From contig DASPLL010000031.1 of assembly GCA_035627615.1 (NCBI GenBank), positions 85,722 through 149,721 on the forward strand: DNA of 64,000 nucleotides, in the 5' to 3' direction. Under the pieces are notes generated by a model. That model saw nothing but the letters and a program-made list of their open reading frames with translations, was not told the DNA's origin and ran no database searches. How positions within the stretch are numbered: position 1 is the stretch's first letter; the number at the start of each line of letters is the position of its first letter. Made by a program: the position numbers and the translations under genes. This document shows positions 33,322-43,380 of the stretch, in pieces. The stretch comes from BRH-c25 sp035627615 (lineage in GTDB: Bacteria; Bacillota; Clostridia; Lutisporales; Lutisporaceae).

Positions 33322-34902
33322 TTGTTTAGAAACAATGGCAGATCGAATTCCATGTCGATATATGGATATCTGAGAAAGACCCTGTTGGTTGTCCTGCCTC
33401 TTGCCGCACTCATTTCTTTAGTCACAGGGAGACTTATAGGCATCGATAAGGAGAAATTGATATACTATCTTATTTCCAACACCTGTATAGCACTGATCAT
33501 AGTATTGCTTGCCAGTACCAGGAATTTCTTAAGATATGTCAAACCCTCGATCTCATTTATAGATGTTCTGGAGAAGGTTATCAAGGAACATGATCTGACA
33601 AGCAGGATGGAGGATACATCCAGGGGTGAAATAGGTGAAATGCAAAGGTATTTCAATATGTTTGCGGATGATATCCAGTCTGCCATGAAAAATATCAGTT
33701 TCACTACTACCGAGTTGAACGATGCATCTTCCGATCTGTCGGAAATAACCGGCACAATAACAGAAACTCTGGAAGCGACAAATATCAAGGCGGATACTAT
33801 CAATTCCACACTGGAAGAAATCGCTTCAAACCTGGAGGAGACGGCATCAGCACTCACCGATACAAGCAGTAAAGTGGAGGCAGTTACAGACAGGGCGGCA
33901 GGAATGTCGCAAATGGCGGAGAATCTGGCAGCCGTTTCAGAGCAGACTTCTGCGGCGGTCAATCAGGTAACCGGAATAGCAGCACAGATCTCTGACAGTA
34001 TAAACAGCGTTTCCAGCTCGACAAGGGAAGTATCCTACTCTATTAACAGTGTTGCAGCAGCAGTAAAGGAAATAAATATTTCATTGAACGAGATCAGTAA
34101 GAATTGTGCGAGATCCATTCATATAACCTCCGATGCTGAAGAAAATGCAAAGGACACCAATAACATAATTGAAAGGCTTAATAATTCCTCGAAGCAGATC
34201 GGGAAGATAGTAAATGTGATAAATGACATTGCAGATCAGACCAACATGCTGGCTCTGAATGCGGCTATAGAAGCCGCAGGAGCAGGGGAAGCCGGCAAGG
34301 GATTTGCTGTTGTCGCAAATGAAGTGAAGGAGCTGGCAAAGCAGACCGCTGAAGCTACAGATGAAATAGGTGAGCAGATCGAGACAATGCAGGCCAATAT
34401 GTCAGGGGCTGTGAAAGCGGTAACGACTATAAATGATGTGATAAAGGAAATAACCACTATTACAAATACCATTGCAGCGGCAGTTACGGAACAGACGGCG
34501 ATAACGGGAGAGATCTCAAATGCAGTACATAAAGCTGCTGAAAAGGCGGATTATATCACCAAGGATATCGGGGAAATAGCTTCCAATACACAAATTGTAA
34601 CGGAAAACCTGGGCGAAGCCTCCTTAGGTGTAAAGGATCTGGCTGATTCCTCAAGGGAGTTTTCCATAAGTTCCGTTGAGATTACCGGCAACATTGAAGG
34701 AGTATTCAGAAGAATACGGGAAATAACCAGGGTTACAAGCGAAATATCATACGGCACAAACGAAATATCCAACAGTATGCAGGAAATAAGTTCTACAGCC
34801 AGTGAAATCGAAGCAGCTTCCCAAAAAACAGGCAGCTCTGCAAAAAGCCTTTCCGATATTGCACAAAAGTTTGATGCTTTGGTGAGACAGTATAGAATAT
34901 GA
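33322..34902 (+). CDS. Methyl-accepting chemotaxis protein
   Basis: 526 residues. Two close N-terminal membrane spans (about 20-40 and 50-68) with almost no outer domain, a short linker like a HAMP (residues 80-120), then a long signalling coiled coil with the hairpin tip IADQTNMLALNAAIEAAGAG. Such receptors sense membrane or cytoplasmic state rather than an outside ligand. TTG 33322 is chosen because GAAGGGGGAG precedes it at a good distance. It is first in the chemotaxis operon, before the hydrogenase-like receptor. Confidence 0.9.
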   Translation: MFRNNGRSNSMSIYGYLRKTLLVVLPLAALISLVTGRLIGIDKEKLIYYLISNTCIALIIVLLASTRNFLRYVKPSISFIDVLEKVIKEHDLTSRMEDTSRGEIGEMQRYFNMFADDIQSAMKNISFTTTELNDASSDLSEITGTITETLEATNIKADTINSTLEEIASNLEETASALTDTSSKVEAVTDRAAGMSQMAENLAAVSEQTSAAVNQVTGIAAQISDSINSVSSSTREVSYSINSVAAAVKEINISLNEISKNCARSIHITSDAEENAKDTNNIIERLNNSSKQIGKIVNVINDIADQTNMLALNAAIEAAGAGEAGKGFAVVANEVKELAKQTAEATDEIGEQIETMQANMSGAVKAVTTINDVIKEITTITNTIAAAVTEQTAITGEISNAVHKAAEKADYITKDIGEIASNTQIVTENLGEASLGVKDLADSSREFSISSVEITGNIEGVFRRIREITRVTSEISYGTNEISNSMQEISSTASEIEAASQKTGSSAKSLSDIAQKFDALVRQYRI

Positions 34903-34955
34903 CCCTTCGAAAAGACATTCGAAAATCCATTAATATCAAATAGGGGGTAAGACAT

Positions 34956-37139
34956 ATGAAAAAAGTCATATTTGTCAAGGAAGAGAACTGCGTGGGATGC
35001 AACAAATGTATAAGGAATTGTCCGACTCTCGATGCAAATGTCTCATACGATTCAAACGGAGAAAACAAAGTAAGAATAAATGATGAAAAATGCATACTGT
35101 GCGGAAAGTGTATAGAAGTATGCGAGCATGAAGCCAGGGACTATATGGATGATACCGGGCGTTTCTTTGAGGATCTGGAAAAAGGAAGGAAGATCTCCGT
35201 TATAGCAGCACCCTCTGTAAGAGTTAATTTCGCTGACTACCGGAATTTGTTCGGATTCTTGAAATCCAAGGGCGTCAACGTTATATATGATGTATCCTTC
35301 GGCGCCGACATAACCACCTGGGCATATCTGAAGGCTATAAAAGAGATGCGTTTATCATCAGTAATAGCGCAGCCCTGCCCTGTGATAGTAAACTACATTG
35401 AGAAGTACAAGCCGGAGCTTATAAAGAGCCTTGCCCCTGTTCACAGCCCCATGATGTGCACGGCGGTATACCTGAAAAAGCATGCAAAGGTCAACAGTGA
35501 GATCGCATTCCTGTCACCATGCATTGGTAAGACTAATGAAATAAATGATGCAAATACACAAAACTATATACAGTACAATGTAACCTACAGAAAACTGAAG
35601 GAGTATCTGGAGAAAAATAATATAAACCTCTCACACTATGACCGGCAGGATTTTGAAGATATAGGCTGCAGCCTCGGCTTCCTGTTCAGCAGGCCTGGAG
35701 GGCTCAGGGAAAATGTGGAGGCCAAAGTCAAGGGTGCTTGGGTAAGGCAGGTGGAAGGGCATGAGAGTGTATTCGGCTATCTTGACGAATACAATGAAAG
35801 GATCAAAAACCATAAGGCAGTTCCGCTGCTGGTAGATATACTGAACTGTTCGAAAGGCTGTAATGTCGGTACTGGCACTACCAGGGAAGCTGCTGTGGAT
35901 GATATAGATATCAAGTTCAATGCCATGAAGACGCAGAAGCTTGCCGATAAAGGCAGCAAGCTGGTGACAAAAAAAATAGACTGGCTATATAAGCATTTTG
36001 ATAAAACCCTGAAGCTGGAGGATTTTGTAAGGCGTTACAACACCGGAATCAAGCTTGAGGAGCTTAAGGTGCCCACCGAACAGCAGTTTGATGAGATTTT
36101 CTGCAAGATGCATAAGAATACAAAACGGGAGAGGGAGCTGAACTGTTCTGCCTGTGGGTACAATTCGTGCAAGGATATGGTTAAGGCGGTTTTTAACAAT
36201 ATTAATGATATATCCAACTGTATGGATTATAACAGGCATGAGATCAGCCTGGAGAGAAACGCTCTTGAGCTTAACAACAAAGAGCTTACGGATAAGAATG
36301 AAGAAGTGAACAATATGCTGGAGGAGGTCAGGAAGCTTAGTGATGAAAGGCTTAGAAGAGCACAGGAGACAGATGAGATAATCAGGAAGCTTGCTTCAAT
36401 CTCCGGAAGGACCTCTGACGGGATAGAGCAGATAAACTCATTGGTTGACGGTATAGCGCACAATACAAACAACGTATCGGCTTTTGCCAGGGATGTCTCC
36501 GGCTCTGTGAACAGCGTGGTGCATGCAATGAAGGAAATCAATATTTCCTTAAACGAAATAAGCCAGAACTGCGGTCGTTCCAAGAATATTACTGTAGATG
36601 CGGAAACAAAGGCCAAGGATACCAACAGGATTATTGAGACTCTTAATATGTCGTCAAAGCAGATTGGAAAGATTGTCAAAGTCATTAACGATATAGCAGA
36701 CCAGACAAACATGCTGGCACTGAATGCGGCAATAGAGGCTGCAGGCGCCGGGGAAGCAGGCAAGGGATTTGCTGTGGTTGCAGGAGAAGTAAAGGAGCTT
36801 GCAAAGCAGACTGCTGAATCAACAGATGAAATAGGCCAACAGATCGAAGTGATGCAAAAGAATATGTCTGATGCTGTAAATGCAATGGGAACGATAATGC
36901 AGGTCATTGATGAAATGACAAGTATAACAAATACAATTGCAGCAGCTGTAGCAGAACAATCTTCCGTATCAGGTAATATTTCCAACGCAATAGTAGCAGC
37001 AGCAGAAAAAGTGAACCTGATCACCGAGAAAACCAGTGATATAGCCACAAGCTCAAATAATGCCGCCGAAAGTGTTTCTGCAGCTTCCATAGGTATTAAG
37101 GAACTGGCGGATACTGCATCAAAGCTGTCTGCAATATAG
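34956..37139 (+). CDS. Chemoreceptor with [FeFe]-hydrogenase-like sensor domain
   Basis: 727 residues. N-terminus: two ferredoxin motifs (CVGCNKCIRNC, CILCGKCIEVC). Residues about 65-330 match the [FeFe]-hydrogenase large-subunit fold: PCPVIVNY (L1-like, Cys near 141), LSPCIGKTNEI (L2-like, Cys near 189), and LNCSKGCNVG (L3-like, Cys near 298 and 302), so the cysteines for an H-cluster are present in the form seen in the putatively sensory groups. A further CSACGYNSC cluster follows near 390. The last ~250 residues are an MCP signalling domain with DQTNMLALNAAIEAAGAG. No membrane span: a soluble receptor. It likely senses hydrogen, CO or redox state and feeds CheA downstream. GGGGG precedes the ATG. 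Confidence 0.9.
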   Translation: MKKVIFVKEENCVGCNKCIRNCPTLDANVSYDSNGENKVRINDEKCILCGKCIEVCEHEARDYMDDTGRFFEDLEKGRKISVIAAPSVRVNFADYRNLFGFLKSKGVNVIYDVSFGADITTWAYLKAIKEMRLSSVIAQPCPVIVNYIEKYKPELIKSLAPVHSPMMCTAVYLKKHAKVNSEIAFLSPCIGKTNEINDANTQNYIQYNVTYRKLKEYLEKNNINLSHYDRQDFEDIGCSLGFLFSRPGGLRENVEAKVKGAWVRQVEGHESVFGYLDEYNERIKNHKAVPLLVDILNCSKGCNVGTGTTREAAVDDIDIKFNAMKTQKLADKGSKLVTKKIDWLYKHFDKTLKLEDFVRRYNTGIKLEELKVPTEQQFDEIFCKMHKNTKRERELNCSACGYNSCKDMVKAVFNNINDISNCMDYNRHEISLERNALELNNKELTDKNEEVNNMLEEVRKLSDERLRRAQETDEIIRKLASISGRTSDGIEQINSLVDGIAHNTNNVSAFARDVSGSVNSVVHAMKEINISLNEISQNCGRSKNITVDAETKAKDTNRIIETLNMSSKQIGKIVKVINDIADQTNMLALNAAIEAAGAGEAGKGFAVVAGEVKELAKQTAESTDEIGQQIEVMQKNMSDAVNAMGTIMQVIDEMTSITNTIAAAVAEQSSVSGNISNAIVAAAEKVNLITEKTSDIATSSNNAAESVSAASIGIKELADTASKLSAI

Positions 37140-37199
37140 AATTACACTGGAGTGCCTGATTTTCAGTAAAGAGTTTCAATAAAAAGAGGTGATGGTACG

Positions 37200-40100
37200 A
37201 TGCAGGATGAGGAATTTATCCAGGGCTTTATTGAGGAAGCAAAGGTACATTTGGAAACAGTGGAGACTGAGCTTGTGCAAATGGATACCAATGATATTAA
37301 TGAAGAGAGCATTAACAATATGTTCCGGGCTGTACACAGTATAAAGGGAACATCAAGCTTTTTCAACTTCAGGAATATAGTGGAACTTTCCCATTCACTG
37401 GAGAATATATTCGGGGAAGTCCGGGCGGGAAGCCTGAAAATCACCGATGGGATGATTGATATAATACTTGCAGCCAATGACATCCTGAGGACCATGGTTG
37501 ATGATGTGACCAACAGTGACAGCCTTGAGATTTCCGGCATAATGTCCCAGTTGTCTGAAATATTGGGAACAGACAGGCATGGTGAGTCAAAGGCACAGTC
37601 AGCACCGGGAAATAAAACTGAAAGCCTTGATTATAGCAGCCTGGGGAACAGCGGTACACAGAAACAGAAGATCATAAGTGAGCTGAAGCGGGGCTGCAGG
37701 TTATACAGAGTAAGGAAGTGGCTGCTTGGCGACGGCATTGATCTTCTTGAGCTGATAAGGGAGATCAGATCCTTCGGCAGTGTGATAGACTGCCATGTGG
37801 AGGACTGCGGACCGGATAACACAGCTGAGGCTCATGAGGATGATGTGCAGGTCGAAATATTGTTTACAACTGTTCTGGAGCTGGACATGCTGCCGCCCAT
37901 ACTTAGCGAGCAGGGGGAGGATATACAGGAGCTTTTAGCAGAGGCCGGGGCGGAGGTCTCAACAGAGGATATGGAGCCAGGAGAAGCTTCCGGATATACA
38001 GAAGCAGGCAGAAGTGAGACAGACCGGATGGAGCCGGCCGGAGGCCTGCCCCTGAACAAGAGGCAGAGCATCACGGTGGAGGACAGCATAAGAGTTAATG
38101 TAACACTCCTGAATAGCCTGTTGAATATGGCAAGTGAGCTGGTGCTTGCAAGGAATCAGCTACTGCGCACTACTGAGGATTTCAGGAAGCAGATTCCCGG
38201 TATTGAGCCGATACTTCAGAATGTAGACCATATAACCACCGGATTGCAGGAAAAAATAATGCAGACAAGGATGCAGCCCGTTTCCATAGTGTTCAGCAAG
38301 TTCCCCCGTATAGCGAGGGAATTATCAAAGAAGCTCGGTAAGGATATCATGCTTGAGATTGAAGGAGCAGAGGTAGAGCTTGACAAATCAATTATAGAGG
38401 CATTATATGATCCTTTGACTCATCTTGTAAGAAACGCAGTGGACCATGGGCTGGAGACCCCGGAGGAGAGGATAGGACTGGGCAAACCAAGGGCAGGAAC
38501 GGTAAAGCTTAAGGCTTATCATGAAGGCGGCTATGTAAATATAGATATCATAGATGATGGAAAAGGCATAAACATTGAAAGAATCAGAACAAAAGCCATG
38601 GAAAACGGATCTGTGAGCAAAGCGGATATTTCAGCCATGGGGGACCGTGAAATACTACAGCTCCTTTTCAAGCCGGGTTTTTCGACGGCAGAAAAAATTA
38701 CAGACATCTCAGGCAGAGGCGTGGGTATGGATGTTGTAAAAACCAACATAGAAAAGCTGGGAGGGAAAATCGAAATATTCACAACCCTGGGAGCGGGTAC
38801 TACCTTCAGACTATTACTGCCGCTCACTCTTGCCATAATACCGTCTCTAATTCTGGAGGTGACAAACCAGAAATTCGCACTGCCGCAGGTAAATCTTCAG
38901 GAAATAGTACGTATAAAAGAAAACGATGCCCTGAGAAAGATCGAGTATATCAATAATGCAGAGGTCCTGAGATTGAGGGGAAGACTTTTACCTATAGTTC
39001 ATCTGGCTGATATACTGGGTCTGCAAAGAACATACATCGATCCGGTCACAGGTGAGGTAAAAGAGGATAAAAGGAAGACCTTATTCGATGCAAGGCACAG
39101 CAGCGCAAAAGAGGCTGACGCAGCAGACGGAGCAGGACTTTGTTATGACAGGCGCAAGCGCGGGCTCAAAAAAATCGTAAGGATACTGGTAATAAAAATA
39201 GGAGCGAGAAGGCTGGGCTTATGCGTTGACAAGCTGCATGGCAGTGAGGAGATCCTGGTAAAACCGCTGCCGGTATATATTCAGGACTGTATATGCTATT
39301 CAGGTGTGACCATACTTGGAGACGGGAAAACCGCAATGATACTGGACCCAAGCGGAATAATAGAGAAAGCGAACCTCCACTATACGGAGGAGAAGGATGA
39401 GAAGGGTGGCAGACAGCTGGAGCAGGAGCTCTTAAACATGTATGAGAACCAGAATATACTCCTGTTCAAGTGTTCGGGGCCTGAGACAATGGCGATCGAT
39501 ATGTCCATGGTATCCAGGGTAGAGGAGATAAGTACCGGTGATATTGAAAGGATCGGGGATAAGGAGTATATAAAGTTCAGGGGCCAATCCCTGAGGATCA
39601 TCAGGCCGGAGGATTTCCTGCCCATAACAAGGCAGAAAAGTGAGAAAAGCAAGCTTTATATCATAATACCGAAGCTTGTGAAGCACCCGATGGGTATTCT
39701 GATAGAAAGCATACAGGATACTCTGCAGTCAAGTATAGATATAAGAGGAGATGACAGCATAACTGCAAAAGGACTTGTGGGCTCAACGGTAATAAATAAC
39801 AGGATAGTGCTGCTGATGAATATTTATGAGGTTTTTGAAATGGCCGACCCTGAGAAATATAAGGTGGAAAACAACATAAAGCATACAGGAAAAATTACCG
39901 TACTTCTGGCGGAGGATACTCCGTTCTTTCAGAGATTAGAGAAGAATTATCTTGAGGATGCAGGCTATGATGTGCTTGTAACCTCCAATGGAAGGGAAGC
40001 GCTGGAGGTCCTCCAGGATAAGAAGGTCGATATTGTTTTGAGCGATATAAATATGCCCGAAATGAACGGCCTTGAACTGGTGAAAAGGATCCGTGCAGAT

Positions 40101-40268
40101 GCCGGACTAGCCAGGACACCTGTCATAGCAGTGACTTCACTGACCGGGGACATGCAGAAAAGGGAGGGCCTTGAGGCCGGGTTCGATGCCTATGAGTACA
40201 AGCTGGACAGGTCCCGCCTGCTTGAGCTGGTGGACAGGATCATACGGGAAAGGGGGATCACTGCATGA
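37200..40268 (+). CDS. cheA: CheA histidine kinase with two CheW-like domains and C-terminal receiver
   Basis: 1022 residues, much longer than classical CheA. Order: Hpt (phospho-His 46 in AVHSIKGTS), a P2-like region about 155-245, dimerisation and ATPase domains (N-box RNAVDHGLE, DDGKGI, SGRGVGMDV), a CheW-like domain about 545-730, a second CheW-like domain about 740-880, and a receiver at about 900-1020 with LLAEDTPF and LSDINMPEMNG. The receiver could act as a phosphate sink. It follows the hydrogenase receptor and precedes CheW with a 4-base overlap (ATGA). GAGGTGATG lies before the ATG. Confidence 0.93.
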   Translation: MQDEEFIQGFIEEAKVHLETVETELVQMDTNDINEESINNMFRAVHSIKGTSSFFNFRNIVELSHSLENIFGEVRAGSLKITDGMIDIILAANDILRTMVDDVTNSDSLEISGIMSQLSEILGTDRHGESKAQSAPGNKTESLDYSSLGNSGTQKQKIISELKRGCRLYRVRKWLLGDGIDLLELIREIRSFGSVIDCHVEDCGPDNTAEAHEDDVQVEILFTTVLELDMLPPILSEQGEDIQELLAEAGAEVSTEDMEPGEASGYTEAGRSETDRMEPAGGLPLNKRQSITVEDSIRVNVTLLNSLLNMASELVLARNQLLRTTEDFRKQIPGIEPILQNVDHITTGLQEKIMQTRMQPVSIVFSKFPRIARELSKKLGKDIMLEIEGAEVELDKSIIEALYDPLTHLVRNAVDHGLETPEERIGLGKPRAGTVKLKAYHEGGYVNIDIIDDGKGINIERIRTKAMENGSVSKADISAMGDREILQLLFKPGFSTAEKITDISGRGVGMDVVKTNIEKLGGKIEIFTTLGAGTTFRLLLPLTLAIIPSLILEVTNQKFALPQVNLQEIVRIKENDALRKIEYINNAEVLRLRGRLLPIVHLADILGLQRTYIDPVTGEVKEDKRKTLFDARHSSAKEADAADGAGLCYDRRKRGLKKIVRILVIKIGARRLGLCVDKLHGSEEILVKPLPVYIQDCICYSGVTILGDGKTAMILDPSGIIEKANLHYTEEKDEKGGRQLEQELLNMYENQNILLFKCSGPETMAIDMSMVSRVEEISTGDIERIGDKEYIKFRGQSLRIIRPEDFLPITRQKSEKSKLYIIIPKLVKHPMGILIESIQDTLQSSIDIRGDDSITAKGLVGSTVINNRIVLLMNIYEVFEMADPEKYKVENNIKHTGKITVLLAEDTPFFQRLEKNYLEDAGYDVLVTSNGREALEVLQDKKVDIVLSDINMPEMNGLELVKRIRADAGLARTPVIAVTSLTGDMQKREGLEAGFDAYEYKLDRSRLLELVDRIIRERGITA

Positions 40269-40714
40269 CGGAAAAGATCCTTACGTTTTATCTTGGAGAA
40301 TGTCTTCTGGGTATCAATCTCAAACTGGCAAAGGAAATAAACAGAAGCATCAGGTATACCCCTGTTCCGGGTGCTAAGCCTCATATAATAGGTTTCTTCA
40401 ATATGAGGGGGCAGGTGGTTACCCTCTTTGATCTGGCCAGGCTTTTGGGGATAAACAGGGCTAATGAGCGGGAGGGCCTGGCATGCATCATATTGAAAAG
40501 TCCGAAGGATCCCGATCAGGTCGGTTTCCTGATAGATCGTCCGGGAGATGTCATTGAGGCTGATATGGAGGAGTATGAGCTGCCTCCGGCAAATATAGGA
40601 GTAGTTGAAGCCGAATTTATCGAGAGTATTGTCAAGCTAAAGGAAGAACTGCTGATAGTGATCAGTCCCGACAGGATTATCAGCAAACAGTATACTACCC
40701 GGGTTAACCAGTAA
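40265..40714 (+). CDS. cheW: CheW adaptor protein
   Basis: 149 residues of CheW fold: FYLGECLLGINLKLAKEI, then the VPGAKPHIIGFFNMRGQVV segment and LARLLG. It couples receptors to CheA at the arrays. It overlaps the cheA stop by four bases (ATGA), so translation is coupled. Confidence 0.9.
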   Translation: MTEKILTFYLGECLLGINLKLAKEINRSIRYTPVPGAKPHIIGFFNMRGQVVTLFDLARLLGINRANEREGLACIILKSPKDPDQVGFLIDRPGDVIEADMEEYELPPANIGVVEAEFIESIVKLKEELLIVISPDRIISKQYTTRVNQ

Positions 40715-40793
40715 AAACGGACAGGGTATTTGTGTATATTTTTTTTGCAGCAGTGATAGGCAATAGGGGTTAATTAAGGAGTGATATTTAATT

Positions 40794-41510
40794 ATGGAAA
40801 AATTCGTAGCATCAGATGTGGACGATTCCCCGGTATACAGCAAGCCCGTGGCAGAAATTGCGGAAGTTAACGGTTCCGCAGCTGCAGAGCGTAGGCTATC
40901 AAGAGGCTCCAGTGGAAAGGAGCACATAGAGCTGGTGGTCATTGCGTCCTCCACGGGCGGCCCTACAGCATTGGATACTGTGTTCAGTCAATTACCGGCG
41001 GATATTAAAGTTCCGATATTGATTGTACAGCATATGCCTCCCGAGTTTACAGGAGTACTTGCCCAAACCCTGTGCAAAAAATACAGCCTGGATGTCAAGG
41101 AAGGCAGTGATGGTGACAGGGTAGAACCCGGAAGGATAATTATTGCCCCCGGAGGAATGCATATGACCGTAAGCTCTTCCAAGGGCTTCGGCAATGAGAT
41201 ACGCTTGCTGAATACACCATATGTCAACGGTGTACGGCCTTCCGCAGACGTCCTTTTCAGCTCAGTAGCGAAAGAGTATAAAGGTAAGGGAGTATTGGCT
41301 GTAGTACTTACAGGAATGGGTAATGACGGTACGCAGGGTATCAGGGAAATGAAGGAAGAATGTAACTGCTATTGTATTACCCAGAGTGAAAGCTCATGTG
41401 TTGTATATGGTATGCCCAAATGTGTATATGAAGCTGGTCTGTCCGATGAAGTCGGCGAATTGAAGGAGATTGCTTTTCGCATGTATCAGATCGTACGTGG
41501 CAGGAGGTGA
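40794..41510 (+). CDS. cheB: CheB-type methylesterase lacking a receiver domain
   Basis: 238 residues. The esterase fold begins VVIASSTGGPTAL with the catalytic Ser, His in IVQHMPPEFT, and Asp in LTGMGNDGTQG. There is no N-terminal receiver (only about 45 residues of linker), so CheA cannot regulate it by phosphorylation in the standard manner; the separate receiver two genes later may take that part. AGGAG lies just before the ATG. Confidence 0.9.
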   Translation: MEKFVASDVDDSPVYSKPVAEIAEVNGSAAAERRLSRGSSGKEHIELVVIASSTGGPTALDTVFSQLPADIKVPILIVQHMPPEFTGVLAQTLCKKYSLDVKEGSDGDRVEPGRIIIAPGGMHMTVSSSKGFGNEIRLLNTPYVNGVRPSADVLFSSVAKEYKGKGVLAVVLTGMGNDGTQGIREMKEECNCYCITQSESSCVVYGMPKCVYEAGLSDEVGELKEIAFRMYQIVRGRR

Positions 41511-41518
41511 TATTTTCT

Positions 41519-42373
41519 ATGTATGGAGAGGCGGCTTCAATGGAGTTTGCAATGGTACAGAGATTCATCGAAGAGATATGCGGTATAGCATTAGGTGAAG
41601 AAAAGGCATACCTGCTTGAGAGCAAGCTCGCAAGGCTGTTGGTGGAATTTGGGGCTTCAAGCTTTGAGGAGCTATATATCAAATTATGCTCTACGAAGGA
41701 TCCCTATTTAGTTGATAGTGTTATAGATGCCGTTACTATAAACGAGACCTTCTGGTTCAGGGATAAGACACCTTGGTATATTATTGAGGATATACTTTTG
41801 CCTGCTTTTCTTGCGGAACTCAGAGACGGGAAAAGGGAGAAGGCAAGAATCTGGAGTGCTGCCTGCTCATACGGACAGGAACCATATTCTACCGCAATGT
41901 GCATAGATAGCTTCCTGAATAGGATGGGTGCTGCGGACATAAGCTCTGAAGCTTTTGAAATACTTGCTTCCGATATATCCAAGGATGTGCTCCGGATGGC
42001 AGAGGCAGGGAATTTTGACAATATATCAGTTTCCCGGGGTCTGGAGGATGATTATAAATTCAGATATTTCAGGAACGAGGGAAGGATATGGAGGTTAGAT
42101 GAGGATATAAAGAGGAGGGTTAGCTTCAGGCAGTTTAATCTGGTAGACAGATGCTTTCCTTATGGGCAGTTTGACATAATATTTTGCAGGTATGTATTGA
42201 TTTATTTTTCCGAGAAATACAAAAAGGAAGTCATGAACAGGATAACAGATTCCTTAAAGCCCGGGGGCGTGTTATTTATCGGAAGCTCAGAATTGTTTGA
42301 GGATTACAGCAGGTGCTATACGATGGAGCGGTATAAAAACGGTATATATTATAGGAAAAAGGAGTGTTGGTAA
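41519..42373 (+). CDS. cheR: CheR methyltransferase
   Basis: 284 residues. N-terminal helical domain, then the SAM-binding fold: RIWSAACSYGQEPYS (motif I), DIIFCRYVLIYF and GGVLFIGSSE. It methylates receptor glutamates. ATG 41519 follows AGGAGGTGA; the GTG at 41507 lies within that site. Confidence 0.93.
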   Translation: MYGEAASMEFAMVQRFIEEICGIALGEEKAYLLESKLARLLVEFGASSFEELYIKLCSTKDPYLVDSVIDAVTINETFWFRDKTPWYIIEDILLPAFLAELRDGKREKARIWSAACSYGQEPYSTAMCIDSFLNRMGAADISSEAFEILASDISKDVLRMAEAGNFDNISVSRGLEDDYKFRYFRNEGRIWRLDEDIKRRVSFRQFNLVDRCFPYGQFDIIFCRYVLIYFSEKYKKEVMNRITDSLKPGGVLFIGSSELFEDYSRCYTMERYKNGIYYRKKECW

Positions 42374-42374
42374 C

Positions 42375-42758
42375 TTGGATTACAAAGCTAAAATACTTTC
42401 TGTTGATGATTCATCTGTTATTCGAAAAATTGTCAGGAGCTCGGTTGAAGTACTGAATTACTCACTATTGGAAGCTTCTTCAGGGGATGAAGCGTTATCA
42501 ATACTTTTGAAGGAGCATGAGTATATCAGGCTGATACTGCTGGATTGGAATATGCCGGGTATGAACGGCCTTGAGTTCTTAAAACTGATTAAAAAGGACA
42601 ACCTGTACAGGAATATTCCCGTGATGATGGTTACGACAGAGGGTGAGAAAGGGAATATAATCAAAGCTGTACAGGCAGGAGTCTCAAATTACCTTCTTAA
42701 GCCGTTTACATCAGAAGAGCTTACCAAGAAAATAATGCAGTGTATCGGGAGGGTATAG
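42375..42758 (+). CDS. Single-domain CheY-like response regulator
   Basis: About 128 residues: ILSVDDSSVI (acid pair), LLDWNMPGMNG (phospho-Asp), MVTTEG (Thr) and LLKPF (Lys). TTG 42375 directly follows the CheR stop, with AAAGGAG about 10 bases upstream. It may serve as CheY to the output or as the missing receiver for CheB. Confidence 0.9.
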   Translation: MDYKAKILSVDDSSVIRKIVRSSVEVLNYSLLEASSGDEALSILLKEHEYIRLILLDWNMPGMNGLEFLKLIKKDNLYRNIPVMMVTTEGEKGNIIKAVQAGVSNYLLKPFTSEELTKKIMQCIGRV

Positions 42759-42760
42759 CA

Positions 42761-43267
42761 GTGAGTAATCCGAATCAATATAAATCGCATCATATTGAGG
42801 AAAGCGACGAAGCTTTTTCCAACTGGTTTTTTTCCAATACGATGAGAGAGATAATATTTACAATGACAGGAATGGAGGTTATTGAAGAAAAAGCCACCGC
42901 AGAAACAATCAAGGATTTTAAGGAGCAGATTTCCGGTGTGACCATGCTTATAGGGAATAAGAGGATAATGATCTCCCTCAGTATGTCAATGTACACTGCC
43001 AAGAGTCTGATAGCGGCTATGACGGGGTTAAGAGCTGAAAACTTAACCCAGGCGGATCTGGCAGATGGTGCCGCAGAATTGGTAAACATTATTGCGGGCA
43101 AGGTAAAAGCCAACCTTTCATCTACCGGAGATCACTATGATATTCTGCTGCCGTATACCATTACGGGGGATAACCACAGTATAATACACAAGAATAAGGT
43201 GGCGGCGCTGATCAGGTTATATCATACGGATAATATCGCATTAATTGCAAAGGTATTCTTTATGTAA
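42761..43267 (+). CDS. CheX-like phosphatase
   Basis: 169 residues. GTG 42761 follows GGGAGG. The motif DGAAELVNIIAGKVK carries the Glu and Asn of CheX/CheC phosphatases, which dephosphorylate CheY-P. It starts one base after the response regulator stop. A terminator ends the operon after it. Confidence 0.82.
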   Translation: MSNPNQYKSHHIEESDEAFSNWFFSNTMREIIFTMTGMEVIEEKATAETIKDFKEQISGVTMLIGNKRIMISLSMSMYTAKSLIAAMTGLRAENLTQADLADGAAELVNIIAGKVKANLSSTGDHYDILLPYTITGDNHSIIHKNKVAALIRLYHTDNIALIAKVFFM

Positions 43268-43272
43268 GAATG

Positions 43273-43311
43273 ACAAGAGTTTCATGATTGTATGGAACTC
43301 TTGTTTTTTTC
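43273..43311 (+). terminator. Terminator of the chemotaxis operon
   Basis: ACAAGAGTT (43273-43281) pairs with AACTCTTGT (43296-43304), then a run of T. Confidence 0.85.
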
Positions 43312-43380
43312 TCTGTGGATGTTATCCGGCATGTATTGTATAATGTTCTCAGAGAATCCAAAAAATGAAAGGGCAGGGAC

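Noticed and set aside
36227..37090. A 287-residue open frame antisense to the hydrogenase-like receptor
   Set aside because: It mirrors the repetitive MCP coiled coil; composition is typical of a reverse-frame shadow and no ribosome binding site is present.
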